Positions 51,506 to 60,519 of a stretch of DNA of 64,000 nt are shown piece after piece. The notes under the pieces are model-generated. The model saw only the letters and a list, made by a program, of their open reading frames with translations. It did no database searches and had not been told where the DNA came from. Source of the stretch: Paractinoplanes abujensis. Lineage in GTDB: Bacteria > Actinomycetota > Actinomycetes > Mycobacteriales > Micromonosporaceae. The stretch lies in NCBI RefSeq assembly GCF_014204895.1, contig NZ_JACHMF010000001.1:2852001-2916000 (forward strand), written 5' to 3'. The first letter of the stretch is position 1. The number at the start of each line of letters is the position of its first letter. The translations under genes and the position numbers were made by a program.

Positions 51506-52480
51506 GTGCGGCGAATCCTGGGTGTGGTCGGTGGGCTTGGCCTGGCCGTGTCGGTGCTGGTCGCGGCCCCCGGACCGGCCGCCGGCGGGGGCCGGGTGAT
51601 CAAGCGGATCGCGTACGCGCCGGCCGAACCCGCCGCGAGCAAGGGGCACCTGCTCGACCTCTATCTGCCCCGCAGGACCGGGAAACCGGCCCCGCTGATC
51701 ATCTGGTCGCACGGGTCGGGCTGGCTGAGCGAGAACGGCCGCGACGGCGCCGACGTGGTGGCGGCCGAACTCAACCCGCGTGGGTACGCGGTGGCCGGGG
51801 TGGCCATCCGGTCCAGTACGCACGCCCAGTTCCCCGGCCAGCTCAACGACATCAAGGCCGCGATCCGGTTCCTGCGCGCCAACGCGGCCCGCTTCCACCT
51901 CGACCCGGCCCGGATCGGCATCATGGGTGAGTCGTCGGGCGGCTGGACGGCCGCGATGGCCGCGGTCACCGGCACCGGCGACCCGGCCAGCCGCGTCGGC
52001 GCGGCGGTCGCCTTCTACCCGCCCACCGATTTCCTGCGCATGGACGAGGCGATGCTCGGCGACTGCCGCCCGTTCAACGAGCCGTTCGGCCTGACCGGCT
52101 GCCACGCCGACGCCCGCTCCCCCGAGTCACGCCTGCTCGGTCACCCGATCGGCGAGCGCCCCGACCTCGTGGCCAAGGCCAGCCCCCTGTCGTACGTGTC
52201 CCCGGCCGACCCGCCGATCCTGATCCTGCACGGCCGGCAGGACACGCTGGTCCCCTGGCAGCAGGGCCGTCTGCTCTACGAGGCCGCCCACGACGCCACC
52301 CTCGTCCTGCTCCCGAACGGCCACCACGCCCAGTGGAACGGTTTCCTGACGGACCCGGCGATCAGCGCCGGCGCCCACGAATGGCATGCGGGCCGGGACC
52401 GCCCGGTCCAGCTGTCGTGGGACTACGTCGCCGGTTTCTTCGATCAGCACCTCGGGGCCGGACCTCCCCCGGGCCGTTGA
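51506..52480 (+). CDS. secreted alpha/beta-hydrolase esterase
   Basis: 324 residues from GTG 51506. The signal segment (ILGVVGGLGLAVSVLVAAPG) precedes a BD-FAE-type/esterase fold: LDLYLPRRTG, IIWSHGSGWLSENGRDG (oxyanion region), IGIMGESSGGWTAAMAAVTG (nucleophile Ser in GESSG), ILHGRQDTLVPW (Asp) and LLPNGHHAQWN (His). Such enzymes deacylate plant polysaccharide or lipid substrates outside the cell. Two Cys in DCRPFNEPFGLTGCH could pair. Divergent from dhaK with 149 nt between starts. No operon partner. Confidence 0.88.
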   Translation: MRRILGVVGGLGLAVSVLVAAPGPAAGGGRVIKRIAYAPAEPAASKGHLLDLYLPRRTGKPAPLIIWSHGSGWLSENGRDGADVVAAELNPRGYAVAGVAIRSSTHAQFPGQLNDIKAAIRFLRANAARFHLDPARIGIMGESSGGWTAAMAAVTGTGDPASRVGAAVAFYPPTDFLRMDEAMLGDCRPFNEPFGLTGCHADARSPESRLLGHPIGERPDLVAKASPLSYVSPADPPILILHGRQDTLVPWQQGRLLYEAAHDATLVLLPNGHHAQWNGFLTDPAISAGAHEWHAGRDRPVQLSWDYVAGFFDQHLGAGPPPGR

Positions 52481-52490
52481 CGGGACGTGG

Positions 52491-52725
52491 TCACCAGTCG
52501 TGCACGGAGCCGTCGAGGCGCCGCGCCACCGAGCGCACGTCCACGGCGGCGATCGCCGTCATGGTGACCGGGCCGCGCCGCCAGTCGGCGCCCTTGTAGA
52601 AGTACGGCCAGGTGTCCTGATGCGGGCCGGGTCGCGGTCACGCCGTCGGACGTGGTGATCCGCACCGTCACGAAGGTGCGGCCGGGCGACGTCACCAGGA
52701 CCTCTAAGCGCTCGATCGTTGACAC
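52491..52725 (-). pseudogene. decayed mannonate/galactonate dehydratase (enolase superfamily) fragment
   Basis: Read leftward from GTG 52725: STIERLEVLVTSPGRTFVTV and RITTSDGVT match the start of D-mannonate dehydratase-like (RspA/ManD) proteins. The sequence then jumps, losing about 40 codons, to RDPARI. A one-base shift continues it as [20 protein letters not shown] and AIAAVDV, the family's next conserved segment, followed by 15 unrelated codons and TGA at 52491. Thus an internal deletion, a frameshift and a C-terminal truncation. It is a small remnant of a sugar-acid pathway gene between an esterase and an IMPase gene. Confidence 0.72.
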
Positions 52726-52742
52726 CGGACCACCCGTCCGTC

Positions 52743-53531
52743 CTAAGTGTGCGCGATCCCGACCGTGCGGATCCGTTCGGCCAGGTCGGGCCACAGGGCC
52801 GGCGCGGCCCCGATCGTGAGCTCGGTGGTGAACTCCGGCCCGTGCCCGCCGAGGACCACGCCGGCCTCGCGGGCGATCAAGGCCCCGGCCGCGATGTCCC
52901 ACAGGTTCGTGTCGAGGCAGAAGCCGCCGTCGAGCCGGCCGGCGGCCTGGTGGACCAGGTTGAGGGCGGCGGGCAGGCGCCGGATGTCACCGGTGACCGG
53001 CAGCAGGTCGCGGACGACCCGGGCTGCCCGTTCCTTGGTGGCCGGGTTGGGCTGGAAGCTCACGCCGACCAGCGCCGTGTCCAGCGTGGCGCCGGCCGGC
53101 ACCGGGAGCCGCTCGCCGTTGAGAAACGCTCCCCCGCCGGCGACCGCGCTGAACGTCTCGCCCGCCACGGGCTCGTGCACGACGGCCACGCGGGCCTGGT
53201 CACCCTCGTACAGGGCGATGCAGACCGACCAGGGCCCCGTACGGCTGACGTAGTTGCGCGTGCCGTCGAGCGGGTCCACGACCCAGTTCCACCCGCTGGA
53301 ACCTTCCCGGCCGTGGCCCTCCTCGGCCTGCACGGCGTCGGCCGGCCAGGCGGCGTGGATCGCGTCAACGATGAGCTCCTCGCTGGCGATGTCGACGTCG
53401 GAGACCACGTCGTTGGCGTGCGCCTTGGGCGCGCCCATCTTCAGCGTGCTGCGCCTGTCCAGTTGCAGCTGACCGGCGCGGACGGCAAGCTCGGCGGCCA
53501 GGTCCCGGGCGGCGTTCAGATCTCGATCCAC
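52743..53531 (-). CDS. inositol monophosphatase-family protein
   Basis: 262 residues from GTG 53531. The three metal motifs are present: QAEEGHGRE (Glu in IPAVQAEEG-like loop), WVVDPLDGTRNYV (DPLDGT) and LWDIAAGALIAREAG (WD). DVVSDVDIASEELIVDAIHA is also typical. The family dephosphorylates inositol phosphate, histidinol phosphate, PAP or fructose bisphosphate; the substrate is not determinable. An upstream in-frame extension to 53615 is Ser/Arg-rich and unlikely. Ends 17 nt before the dehydratase remnant. Confidence 0.9.
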   Translation of the reverse strand: MDRDLNAARDLAAELAVRAGQLQLDRRSTLKMGAPKAHANDVVSDVDIASEELIVDAIHAAWPADAVQAEEGHGREGSSGWNWVVDPLDGTRNYVSRTGPWSVCIALYEGDQARVAVVHEPVAGETFSAVAGGGAFLNGERLPVPAGATLDTALVGVSFQPNPATKERAARVVRDLLPVTGDIRRLPAALNLVHQAAGRLDGGFCLDTNLWDIAAGALIAREAGVVLGGHGPEFTTELTIGAAPALWPDLAERIRTVGIAHT

Positions 53532-53633
53532 ACCCGGCACGCTATCTCGTCCGCGGCGGGACCGTGCCCGCGGCGAGGCCGGCGACGGCGAGCTCAGCCG
53601 GGCCGGGCGGTGCAAGTCGCGGCCCGGCGCAGG

Positions 53634-54455
53634 TCAGTTCGGGCCGCGTCCGGATGCTTCGGTGAGGCGGTGAGCCTGGCCGGCGTGCACGTCGGCGACC
53701 CACTCCCAGCCCGGCGCGGCGGCGGGGCCGATGCGTGGGTCGTCGGGGGTGCGGGCGTCGCGCAGGGCGAGCACATACGCGCGGTCACGGTTGATGCGGG
53801 CGCGGGTCTCGCCGGGGCCGCCGGCCGAACCGTGGCCGGGGATGACGGCGGTGGCGTCGCCGGCCGTGGATTCCAGCAGCTGCAGCGCCGCCAGGTAGCC
53901 GCCGACGGGGTCCGGCGTCTCGGCGAGGCCGACCATCGGGATGAGTACGTCGGAGAGCATGTCACCGGCGACGAGCACGCCGCTGTCTTCGAGGAGGAGC
54001 GCCGCGTGGCCGGGGGCGTGGGCCTCGTGCGGGATGATCCGGGCGCGGGGGCCGTCCCACGGGATGTGCGTCGCGTCGCCGGGGAGGGCGGTGATCAGGC
54101 CGAACAGGTCGAGCGGGACGTGCTCGGCGATGCCGGTGGGCTCCAGGTGTTCGATGATCTCGGCTTTGGCCTCGGGGGTCAGCTGCTCCCGGGCCGCGGC
54201 GGCGCAGCGGGCGGTGCCGTGGCGTGGGGCGTCGCCGAAACGGGGATGCCAGAGCAGGTGGTCCCAGTGCGGGTGGGTGGAGAAGCCGGCGACGACGGGG
54301 CGGCCCGCGAGGTCGTCGGCCAGGCAGGTCATCTCGTGCTCCTGCAGGCCGGGGTCGATGAGCAGCACCCCGGACGGGCCCTGCACGACGGTGGTGTTGC
54401 TCCGGAGGAAGGCGCTCTCGTGGACCCACACGGCGTCCGCGACCTGGGTCAGCAC
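53634..54455 (-). CDS. MBL-fold metallo-hydrolase
   Basis: 273 residues from GTG 54455. The metal motif HPHWDH (His61, His63, Asp65, His66), AHAPGHAALLLEDSG with the third His region, and VLVAGDMLSD with Asp near 165. VIPGHGSAGG adds the last His. This is the beta-lactamase-like fold of glyoxalase II, lactonases and quorum-quenching enzymes. Substrate unknown. The start overlaps the end of the RibD-like gene by 7 nt, so the two are cotranscribed. Confidence 0.9.
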   Translation of the reverse strand: MLTQVADAVWVHESAFLRSNTTVVQGPSGVLLIDPGLQEHEMTCLADDLAGRPVVAGFSTHPHWDHLLWHPRFGDAPRHGTARCAAAAREQLTPEAKAEIIEHLEPTGIAEHVPLDLFGLITALPGDATHIPWDGPRARIIPHEAHAPGHAALLLEDSGVLVAGDMLSDVLIPMVGLAETPDPVGGYLAALQLLESTAGDATAVIPGHGSAGGPGETRARINRDRAYVLALRDARTPDDPRIGPAAAPGWEWVADVHAGQAHRLTEASGRGPN

Positions 54456-55036
54456 GGGATCGCTCCCCGGACGGTGTAGCGGTGCAGGGCGACGCCGTTC
54501 GTGAACGTCCGATGGTCGGCCAGGTCCAGTTCGAGCGGGTGATCGAGCTCGTCGAACAGCGGCCGGCCGGCGCCGGCGATCACCGGGTGGACGAAGAGCA
54601 GCAGGTCGTCGAGCAGGCGGGCGCGGAGCAGCTGCGTGGCCAGCGTGGCCCCGCCCACGCCGATGGTGCCTTCCGTCGAGGCCCGAAGCGCGGCGAGCTG
54701 TTCGATGGCGTCTTTCCCGCCGATGATCCGGGTGTTGTGGGCGGCTTCGTCGCGGACGTGGGAGACCAGCACCTTGGGCAGGCCGGTCCAGATCTCGCCG
54801 TACTCACGTGCGACGTCCGGCAGCGAGTCGTCGTGGCGGGCCTGCGGCCAGTAGGACTCCATGATCTCGTACATGACCCGGCCCTGGACGAGGGCCGACA
54901 GCGCGCGGGCCCGGGCGTTGAACTCCCGGTGCACCTCGTCGTCGATGCGCATCCAGTCGCCGCCGCCCTGCTCCCCCGGCTCGTGCTCGATCCGCAGGTC
55001 GAGGGAGACGTTCATCCAGTACGCGAATCGGCCCAT
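54449..55036 (-). CDS. RibD-C/dihydrofolate reductase-like protein
   Basis: 195 residues, ATG 55036. MNVSLDLRIEHEPG, ALVQGRVMYEIMESYWPQA, IIGGKDAIEQLAALRASTEG and IGVGGATLATQLLRARLLDD, then LLLFVHPVIAGAGRPLFDEL: the signature of the RibD C-terminal (DHFR-like) family found widely in actinobacteria. It is probably an NADPH-dependent reductase of an unknown small molecule. The natural role is unsettled for stand-alone members. First gene of a pair with the MBL hydrolase; ribosome site GGGGAG precedes. Confidence 0.9.
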   Translation of the reverse strand: MGRFAYWMNVSLDLRIEHEPGEQGGGDWMRIDDEVHREFNARARALSALVQGRVMYEIMESYWPQARHDDSLPDVAREYGEIWTGLPKVLVSHVRDEAAHNTRIIGGKDAIEQLAALRASTEGTIGVGGATLATQLLRARLLDDLLLFVHPVIAGAGRPLFDELDHPLELDLADHRTFTNGVALHRYTVRGAIPC

Positions 55037-55153
55037 CGGACTCCCCTGGTGACACCGGTTGCAATTCGCAATCAGAATAGTGCCGGGTGGCGGCCTGTCA
55101 AGGTGACCGGCGGCGGGGTCGCCGGGGATCTTGCGGGGCCCTATCCTGGCGCG

Positions 55154-57010
55154 ATGTCCTCGACCCTGGCGGTGAGCTCGCGTGACGAGCTGGGTGGCCA
55201 CGTTTCCGGCGGAGAGTGGCGGCGGCTGCTGGCGGTCGTGCTGCCGGTCGTGGCGGGCCTGCTGCTGGTCTCGACCCTGCTCGATGTGGGCCTCGGCGCG
55301 GGACGGCTCGTGGTCGTCGACGGGGTGCCGCAGGCGCTGAGCGGTGACCTGCCGGCCGGGCTCAAAGCGGTCGCCTCGGTGGCGTTCTGGGTGGTGGGGC
55401 TGGTCGGCGGGGCGTGGGCGGTCACGCGGGCGGCGGGGCCGCGCGAAGCGCTGTGGGAGGGGGTCAAAAGCCTTCCCTCGTACGGGGTGGGTCTGATCGC
55501 CGTGGGTGGGGGCGCGTTCCTCGCGGTCTGGGCGGCGGCCGGGATCGGGCGCGGTGACGCGGGAGTCGTGCTCGTCCTCGGTGTCCTGCTCACGGTCGCG
55601 CTGGCTGCGGCCCGTCTGCTGCTGAACGGCATCAACCGCAGCGTCGGAGCGCACCGGCCGGCGGAGGTGAGCCGGATCTCGGAGTGGACCGGGGCGGGGC
55701 CGATGCCCGCATGGGGCGAGGCGGCCCTGTTCCTGGTGGGCGGGGCCGGCGTGCCGGTGCTGGCGGCGTACGGCTGGGCGCGGGCCGGCCTGCCGGGCAG
55801 CGAGGTCGTGCTGCTCGCCGTGGCGCTGGTGCTGCAGGTGCGGCTGGCCACGCGGAAGCATGCGCGAGCGGCCGGCAGCGGGAGGACGCGGGTCTGGCCC
55901 GGAGCCGCCGCCCTGGCCGCGGCCGTTGTGGTGGCGGCGGGCGTGGTGCTGACGAACCCGTACGGCGCCCCGGTCGTGCGCACCCACGGCGCCGGCCCGG
56001 CGGGTCCGATGGCGGTGGCCTGGCCCGCCGGGCAGCATCCGGTGATCGTGACCAACGGCGGGGTGCGGTTCTGCGACGACGATCTGTGCCGGGACTTCAC
56101 CGACGTCAACGGCGGACCGGCGACGGTCGAGGGCTACGGCGCGGCCACGGTCGGCGCCGACGGGACGGTGGTCAAGACCGCGGTGCGGGGCGGGCCGGCG
56201 ACCGGTGGGCCGTTCGTGCACTTGGGCCGGTGCGTCCGGGCCGGCTGCAGCCAGGCCTGGCTGCCGGTGCGCGCATCGGCCGCCGAGAAGCTGGACCTGG
56301 AGGTCGCGCGGGTGGAGGCGGCGGGCGCGGCCGCCCCCGACGGCGCGCTCTGGTTCTTCGTGGCCGTGCCGGTCGCGGGCGGGGAGCACGGGCAGTACCG
56401 GTTCTCCCTGATCCGGTGCGCCGACCCCGCGTGCGCCGCGCCGCAGCGGCATCAGGTCGGGACGGTCGCGCGCACACCGCAGGACGGCTACCCCGACGGA
56501 AGCCGGGCCCGGTTGACGATCGGGGCCGACGGCAGGCCCGAGGCGTCGTTCTGGCTGGGGTATTCGATCCTCCGGTACGGCTGTGAGCCCGTCACGTGCG
56601 CGAATCCGAAGCAGTCGGCCCCTGATGCCGGTCCGCCCGGCGCGGCGTGGGCGGTGGCCGGTGACCGGACGGTCGTCCTGTTCGGCGGTGAGCTGCGCGA
56701 CGGTGAGACCACCGCCTCGGTGGCCGGCAGCTCCTCGGCCGGGCACGCCGCGATCGCCGTGGCCGGCTCGTCGGTGTACGTGGCCGCGGCCCAGCCGGGC
56801 GACGGCCCGGCCGGCTTCCGGTTCAGCGTCGGCGAGTCCGTCCCGCACTGGCGGCAGACCGTGTGGCGCTGCCGCGACCGGCACTGCGACAGCGTGCCCA
56901 TGGACGCCTACGACAACGGCGAACGCTCGCAGCTGCTCGCGGTCTCCGAGGACGGCCGCGTGCTGGTGGTCCGTTACGACCGGATCGCGCTGCTCGAAAC
57001 GCCGTTCTGA
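55154..57010 (+). CDS. membrane protein with large extracytoplasmic Cys-containing domain
   Basis: 618 residues. About seven membrane helices occupy residues 25-260 (LLAVVLPVVAGLLLVSTLLD, VASVAFWVVGLVGGAWAVTR, SYGVGLIAVGGGAFLAVWAA and others). A C-terminal region of about 340 residues contains repeated Cys-spaced segments (RFCDDDLCRDF, LGRCVRAGCSQAW, RCADPACAAPQ, YGCEPVTCAN, WRCRDRHCDS). These are C-x4-6-C pairs in beta-propeller-like repeats, suggesting disulphide-bonded extracytoplasmic blades. I recognise no family. It is monocistronic, divergent from the RibD-like gene. Confidence 0.78.
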   Translation: MSSTLAVSSRDELGGHVSGGEWRRLLAVVLPVVAGLLLVSTLLDVGLGAGRLVVVDGVPQALSGDLPAGLKAVASVAFWVVGLVGGAWAVTRAAGPREALWEGVKSLPSYGVGLIAVGGGAFLAVWAAAGIGRGDAGVVLVLGVLLTVALAAARLLLNGINRSVGAHRPAEVSRISEWTGAGPMPAWGEAALFLVGGAGVPVLAAYGWARAGLPGSEVVLLAVALVLQVRLATRKHARAAGSGRTRVWPGAAALAAAVVVAAGVVLTNPYGAPVVRTHGAGPAGPMAVAWPAGQHPVIVTNGGVRFCDDDLCRDFTDVNGGPATVEGYGAATVGADGTVVKTAVRGGPATGGPFVHLGRCVRAGCSQAWLPVRASAAEKLDLEVARVEAAGAAAPDGALWFFVAVPVAGGEHGQYRFSLIRCADPACAAPQRHQVGTVARTPQDGYPDGSRARLTIGADGRPEASFWLGYSILRYGCEPVTCANPKQSAPDAGPPGAAWAVAGDRTVVLFGGELRDGETTASVAGSSSAGHAAIAVAGSSVYVAAAQPGDGPAGFRFSVGESVPHWRQTVWRCRDRHCDSVPMDAYDNGERSQLLAVSEDGRVLVVRYDRIALLETPF

Positions 57011-57054
57011 GGCCGCCGGGTCGTCGAGCCGGTGGTGGCGCTGCCCCACGACCC

Positions 57055-57939
57055 TCACAGGTAGCGAACACCGGTCAGCTTCTCGGCGGCCGACCACAGA
57101 CGCTGACCCACCGCCGGGTCGGCGGCCTCACGGCTCGGCTTGACCGGCACGACCCGGCCGCGCATCTCCAGGAAGCCCGACGGGCCGAAGAACTCGCCGC
57201 CGCGCAGAGCCGGATCGGTCGCCGCCCGTAGCTGAGGCTCGGTGCCGCGCTCGACCGACTGGGTGAACAGCAGGCCCGCCCGGGCCGCGAACCGCCCCAA
57301 CCGGCCCCGGTCCTCCCACGCCCGCGGGGTCAGGTTGGTGCGGGTGATGCCGGGATGCGCGAGCGTGCTGACGATCGGCGAGCCGGCCGCCTTCAGACGG
57401 CGGTCCAGTTCGAGCCCGAAGACGGTGGTGGCCAGCTTCGAGGCCCCGTACGCGCGGTTGGCGCTGTAGTTGCGCTCGGCCATCAGGTCGCCGAAGTCGA
57501 GGTGGGCCGGTTTGTGGGTGATCGAGCTGAGGCTGACCACGCGAGCCGCGGGCGCGGCGGCCAAGGCGTCGAGCAGCAGCCCGGTCAGCGCGAAGTGGCC
57601 CAGCATGTTGGTGCCCAGATGCATCTCGAAGCCGTCCGCGGTGGTGCGGCGCTCACCCAGCAGCACCAGGCCGGCGTTGTTGACGAGCAGGTCGACGACG
57701 GGGTGGTCGGCGTTGAGCTTTCCCGCGAAGGCACGCACCGAGGCGAGCGAGGCCAGGTCGAGCTCGCGCACCTCCGTGTCGCCGCCGATCGTACGGGCGG
57801 CCTCGGCTCCCGCCGTGGTGTTGCGCACGGCCAGGATCACGCGGGCGCCGGCCCGGGCCAGTTCCGTCGCGGTGACCCGGCCGAGGCCCGAGTTGGCGCC
57901 GGTGACGACGGCGACGCGGCCGTTCAGGTTCGTAGTCAT
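57055..57939 (-). CDS. short-chain dehydrogenase/reductase
   Basis: 294 residues. Rossmann motif VVTGANSGLGRVTATELARA, NNAG in LLVNNAGLVLLGE, catalytic Ser in VVSLSSITHKPAH, and Y-x3-K in AYGASKLATTVF. It follows the retinol/oxidoreductase-like SDR branch, and the substrate is not evident. The start is 102 nt from the divergent XRE/MmyB-like gene, which may regulate it. Confidence 0.92.
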   Translation of the reverse strand: MTTNLNGRVAVVTGANSGLGRVTATELARAGARVILAVRNTTAGAEAARTIGGDTEVRELDLASLASVRAFAGKLNADHPVVDLLVNNAGLVLLGERRTTADGFEMHLGTNMLGHFALTGLLLDALAAAPAARVVSLSSITHKPAHLDFGDLMAERNYSANRAYGASKLATTVFGLELDRRLKAAGSPIVSTLAHPGITRTNLTPRAWEDRGRLGRFAARAGLLFTQSVERGTEPQLRAATDPALRGGEFFGPSGFLEMRGRVVPVKPSREAADPAVGQRLWSAAEKLTGVRYL

Positions 57940-58041
57940 GCGACCGACGCTAGGACCGTTTTGCGGGGGTTCCGTCGCACGCTGTTACCTAGGTCCAGCA
58001 GACCTACCCTGATTCCCGGCGGGCGCGGCAGACTGGACGCC

Positions 58042-58899
58042 ATGAGTTCCCCGTACGCTCGTGAGCTGGGCGATTTCCTGCGGGCCCGGCGCGGCCGGCT
58101 GACCCCGCGCGACGTCGGCCTCGAGCCCGGCGGGCGGCGCCGCGTGAGCGGGTTGCGCCGCGAGGAGCTGGCCCTGCTGGCCGGCCTGAGCACCGACTAC
58201 TACCAGCGGATGGAGCAGGGCCGCGACCTGCGCCCGTCCGACGACGTGCTGGACGCCCTGGCCGCCGCGCTCGAGCTGGGCGCGGAGGAACGGCGGCACC
58301 TGTTCGCGCTGGCCCGCGCGGCCCGCCGCCCCGGCCCGGGCCGGGTCCCGCGCGCGCCCGAGGTGGTGCCCGGGAGCACCCGGCGGCTGCTGGCCGTGAT
58401 GGCCACCCCGGCGGTCGTGCTGGGCCGGCACCTCGACGTGCTGGCGTGGAACACGATGGCCGAGGCGCTGCTGGGCGACCCCGCCGACTACCCGCCCGAC
58501 CGCCTCAACATGCTCATGCTGATGTTCGACGACGACCGTACGAAGGAACGGCAGTGCGCCGACTGGGAGCGGCAGGCGCTGGAATACATCGGCATGATGC
58601 GAGCCGCCGTCGCCGCCGACCCCACCCACCCCCGCGCCACCGCCGTGGTGGGCGAACTGAGCATCCGCAGCCCCGAGTTCCGCCGGTTGTGGGCCCGCCA
58701 CGACGTCCGCGAATCGGTCAGCGGCGTCAAGACGTTCCACGTGCCCGAGGTCGGCGACATCATGCTGACCTGGGACACCTATCCCCTGCCGGGCAGCCCC
58801 GGCCCGGTGATGCTGGCCTTCACCGCCGAGCCCGGCACCCCCGACGCCGACCGCCTGCAACTGCTGGCCGCCCTGCACGCCACCCGCTCCGCGCGCTGA
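58042..58899 (+). CDS. XRE/MmyB-like transcriptional regulator
   Basis: 285 residues. HTH (about 8-75): ELGDFLRARRGRLTPRDVGL, RREELALLAGLSTDYYQRME and QGRDLRPSDDVLDALAAALE. The C-terminal MmyB-like ligand-binding domain includes TPAVVLGRHLDVLAWNTMAE, DYPPDRLNMLMLMFDD and LWARHDVRESVSGVKTFHVP. Such regulators often control a divergent SDR gene in actinobacteria; the same arrangement is seen here with 57055-57939. The effector is unknown, possibly a fatty acid-like ligand. Confidence 0.92.
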   Translation: MSSPYARELGDFLRARRGRLTPRDVGLEPGGRRRVSGLRREELALLAGLSTDYYQRMEQGRDLRPSDDVLDALAAALELGAEERRHLFALARAARRPGPGRVPRAPEVVPGSTRRLLAVMATPAVVLGRHLDVLAWNTMAEALLGDPADYPPDRLNMLMLMFDDDRTKERQCADWERQALEYIGMMRAAVAADPTHPRATAVVGELSIRSPEFRRLWARHDVRESVSGVKTFHVPEVGDIMLTWDTYPLPGSPGPVMLAFTAEPGTPDADRLQLLAALHATRSAR

Positions 58900-58900
58900 C

Positions 58901-58999
58901 CGACCATCCCGCTACCGCGCCTCAGCGGGCGTCTCGCGACCATCCTGCCGCCGCAGGGAGTGTTTACCCGACCATCCCGGGGCAGCGGGCGCCATCCTG
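58901..58999. repeat. spaced direct repeats CGACCATCC
   Basis: CGACCATCC(C/T) occurs at 58901, 58937 and 58969, with a variant CGCCATCCTG at 58990. Spacings are 36, 32 and 21. They lie right after the XRE gene's stop. They could be regulator-binding repeats or decayed short repeats; there is no spacer structure typical of CRISPR. Confidence 0.4.
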
Positions 59000-59244
59000 A
59001 ACCCCTAGAAGTTGCGCGCCGAGAACCTGGCCGCCCCTCAGCCAAGGGCCCGGGTGGTTTGCATGTGGCACGCCGACAGGCACCTTCCCTTGTGGACGGC
59101 GGTGGCCTGAAGATCCCGGCGCAGCCAGGCTGGGCGACCATGTCCGCGGACACCTGAGAGGCGCACCGTCCGCCGGCGACGCCGGCCCGGAAACCGCGAT
59201 CTGCTGCGATTCGTGGGGTGGACGGCCGTTGTTACGGTATCGAC

Positions 59245-60015
59245 ATGTCGGTGATCGGCGTTCCTTACCACCTCGACGAATACCTGCCCGGCATGGACTT
59301 TGTGGTGCCGCCTGGCGAGATTGTGCACGCGCAGCTCGCCGTTGGTGACCTGTGGGCGCGCCTGGTCCCGCTTTACTCGGCGGTCGCCGCCGCGGTGGCT
59401 GCGTCAGCTACCGCTGCTGAGACGGGCGGCGGAGCGGTTCCTCCTGTGGTCGCCGCGGGCGACTGCCTCACAGCGCTAGGAACTGTCGCGGGTCTTCAAC
59501 GGGCGGGAATCGATCCGGGCATCGTGTGGTTCGACGCGCACGGCGATGTGCAGACGCCGGAGACGACAACGTCCGGCTATCTGGCCGGTATGTCGCTGCG
59601 CATACTGACGGGCTACCGGCCCGAGCTGATCGCTGAGCGGCTTGGCCTGAAAGCCGTCGCGGAACGGCAGATAGTGCTGACCGGCGTGCGGGATCTGGAT
59701 CCGCCCGAGGCGGCCTACCTGAGCGGAGCGCAGATTCGCCAGTGCGAAATCGCAGACCTTATCGACGGCCGACTTCCGGACGGGCCACTGTACGTTCACC
59801 TCGACATGGACGTCGTCCGGCCGGCCGACCTGCCGGGCCTGCGATTCCCGACACCTGGCGGCCCGTCCGCCGCCGAGGTCGCCAATGCGCTGAGGTCTCT
59901 GGTGAACACCGGGCGGGTCGCTGCCGTAGGTATCGCTTGCAGCTGGTTGCCTGGGCATGGAGCAGCGGCCGCGATCGGACCACGATTCGCGGCAGCGTTG
60001 GGTATAGAGCAATAG
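59245..60015 (+). CDS. arginase-family (ureohydrolase-fold) protein
   Basis: 256 residues from ATG 59245 (an upstream GTG 59218 adds nine residues). Ureohydrolase motifs: AAGDCLTALGT (with Cys73 where classical arginases have His), WFDAHGDVQTPETT (Asp97, His99, Asp101), and VHLDMDVVRP (Asp187, Asp189). The family hydrolyses arginine, agmatine, guanidinobutyrate or formiminoglutamate; the Cys variant is common in divergent actinobacterial members and makes the substrate uncertain. Codon use is looser (more A/T third positions) than in neighbours and the flanks are gene-poor, hinting at acquisition. It is 3 kb from an IS110 element. Confidence 0.85.
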   Translation: MSVIGVPYHLDEYLPGMDFVVPPGEIVHAQLAVGDLWARLVPLYSAVAAAVAASATAAETGGGAVPPVVAAGDCLTALGTVAGLQRAGIDPGIVWFDAHGDVQTPETTTSGYLAGMSLRILTGYRPELIAERLGLKAVAERQIVLTGVRDLDPPEAAYLSGAQIRQCEIADLIDGRLPDGPLYVHLDMDVVRPADLPGLRFPTPGGPSAAEVANALRSLVNTGRVAAVGIACSWLPGHGAAAAIGPRFAAALGIEQ

Positions 60016-60519
60016 CGGTATCTATAGCCCGGGGCTGATCGTCGCGGCCGGTCATTGACGCGTGTTGAGGAACCGGTAAGGCCGAGAGCGTCGATCGGCC
60101 GTACCTCTAGGCGGCATACGTCGTCAGCCGTGGGTCAGCGCGAATGGCGGGCCGTCCGCCGTCCTCGACCTAGGGCCTGGCGAATGGCCGGCGCAGTAGT
60201 TCAGGTGAACGGCCCGATCGGCGCCCGCCGGGGTTCATCGGAGACCAGAAATCTTGAGCCGGGACGTACGTCAGCACATGACAGAATTCCGGATCGGCCG
60301 ACGTCTGCGTACAGCCGGAGTCGCCGTCCATCGACGACACGGACAGCGACGATCCTCATGCACGCTCACAGGACTGCAGATAGCAGCAGCAGACATCCGG
60401 ATCTGCCGCGATCGCGGATGTGGCTGTGATGTGGTCGCTGTCGAGATCCGGATGCGTTCTACGTGTGCGTGGAGGCGGCCGGTTCGGGACCAAGGGCCGG
60501 TCATTGACCGGTGGCCTGG
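60016..60519. other. intergenic interval, no gene recognised
   Basis: About 500 bp between the arginase-family gene and the end of the AraC gene. The open frames in it are Arg-rich with no motif or ribosome site. A stretch near 60279 could read MTEFRIGRRLRTAGVAV, vaguely like the start of an XRE protein, but continues as unrelated sequence. No RNA gene or clear hairpin is visible. Confidence 0.4.

Noticed and set aside
60279..60330. Start of an XRE-like gene (MTEFRIGRRL)
   Set aside because: No continuation of the helix-turn-helix; the frame becomes Arg-rich nonsense.
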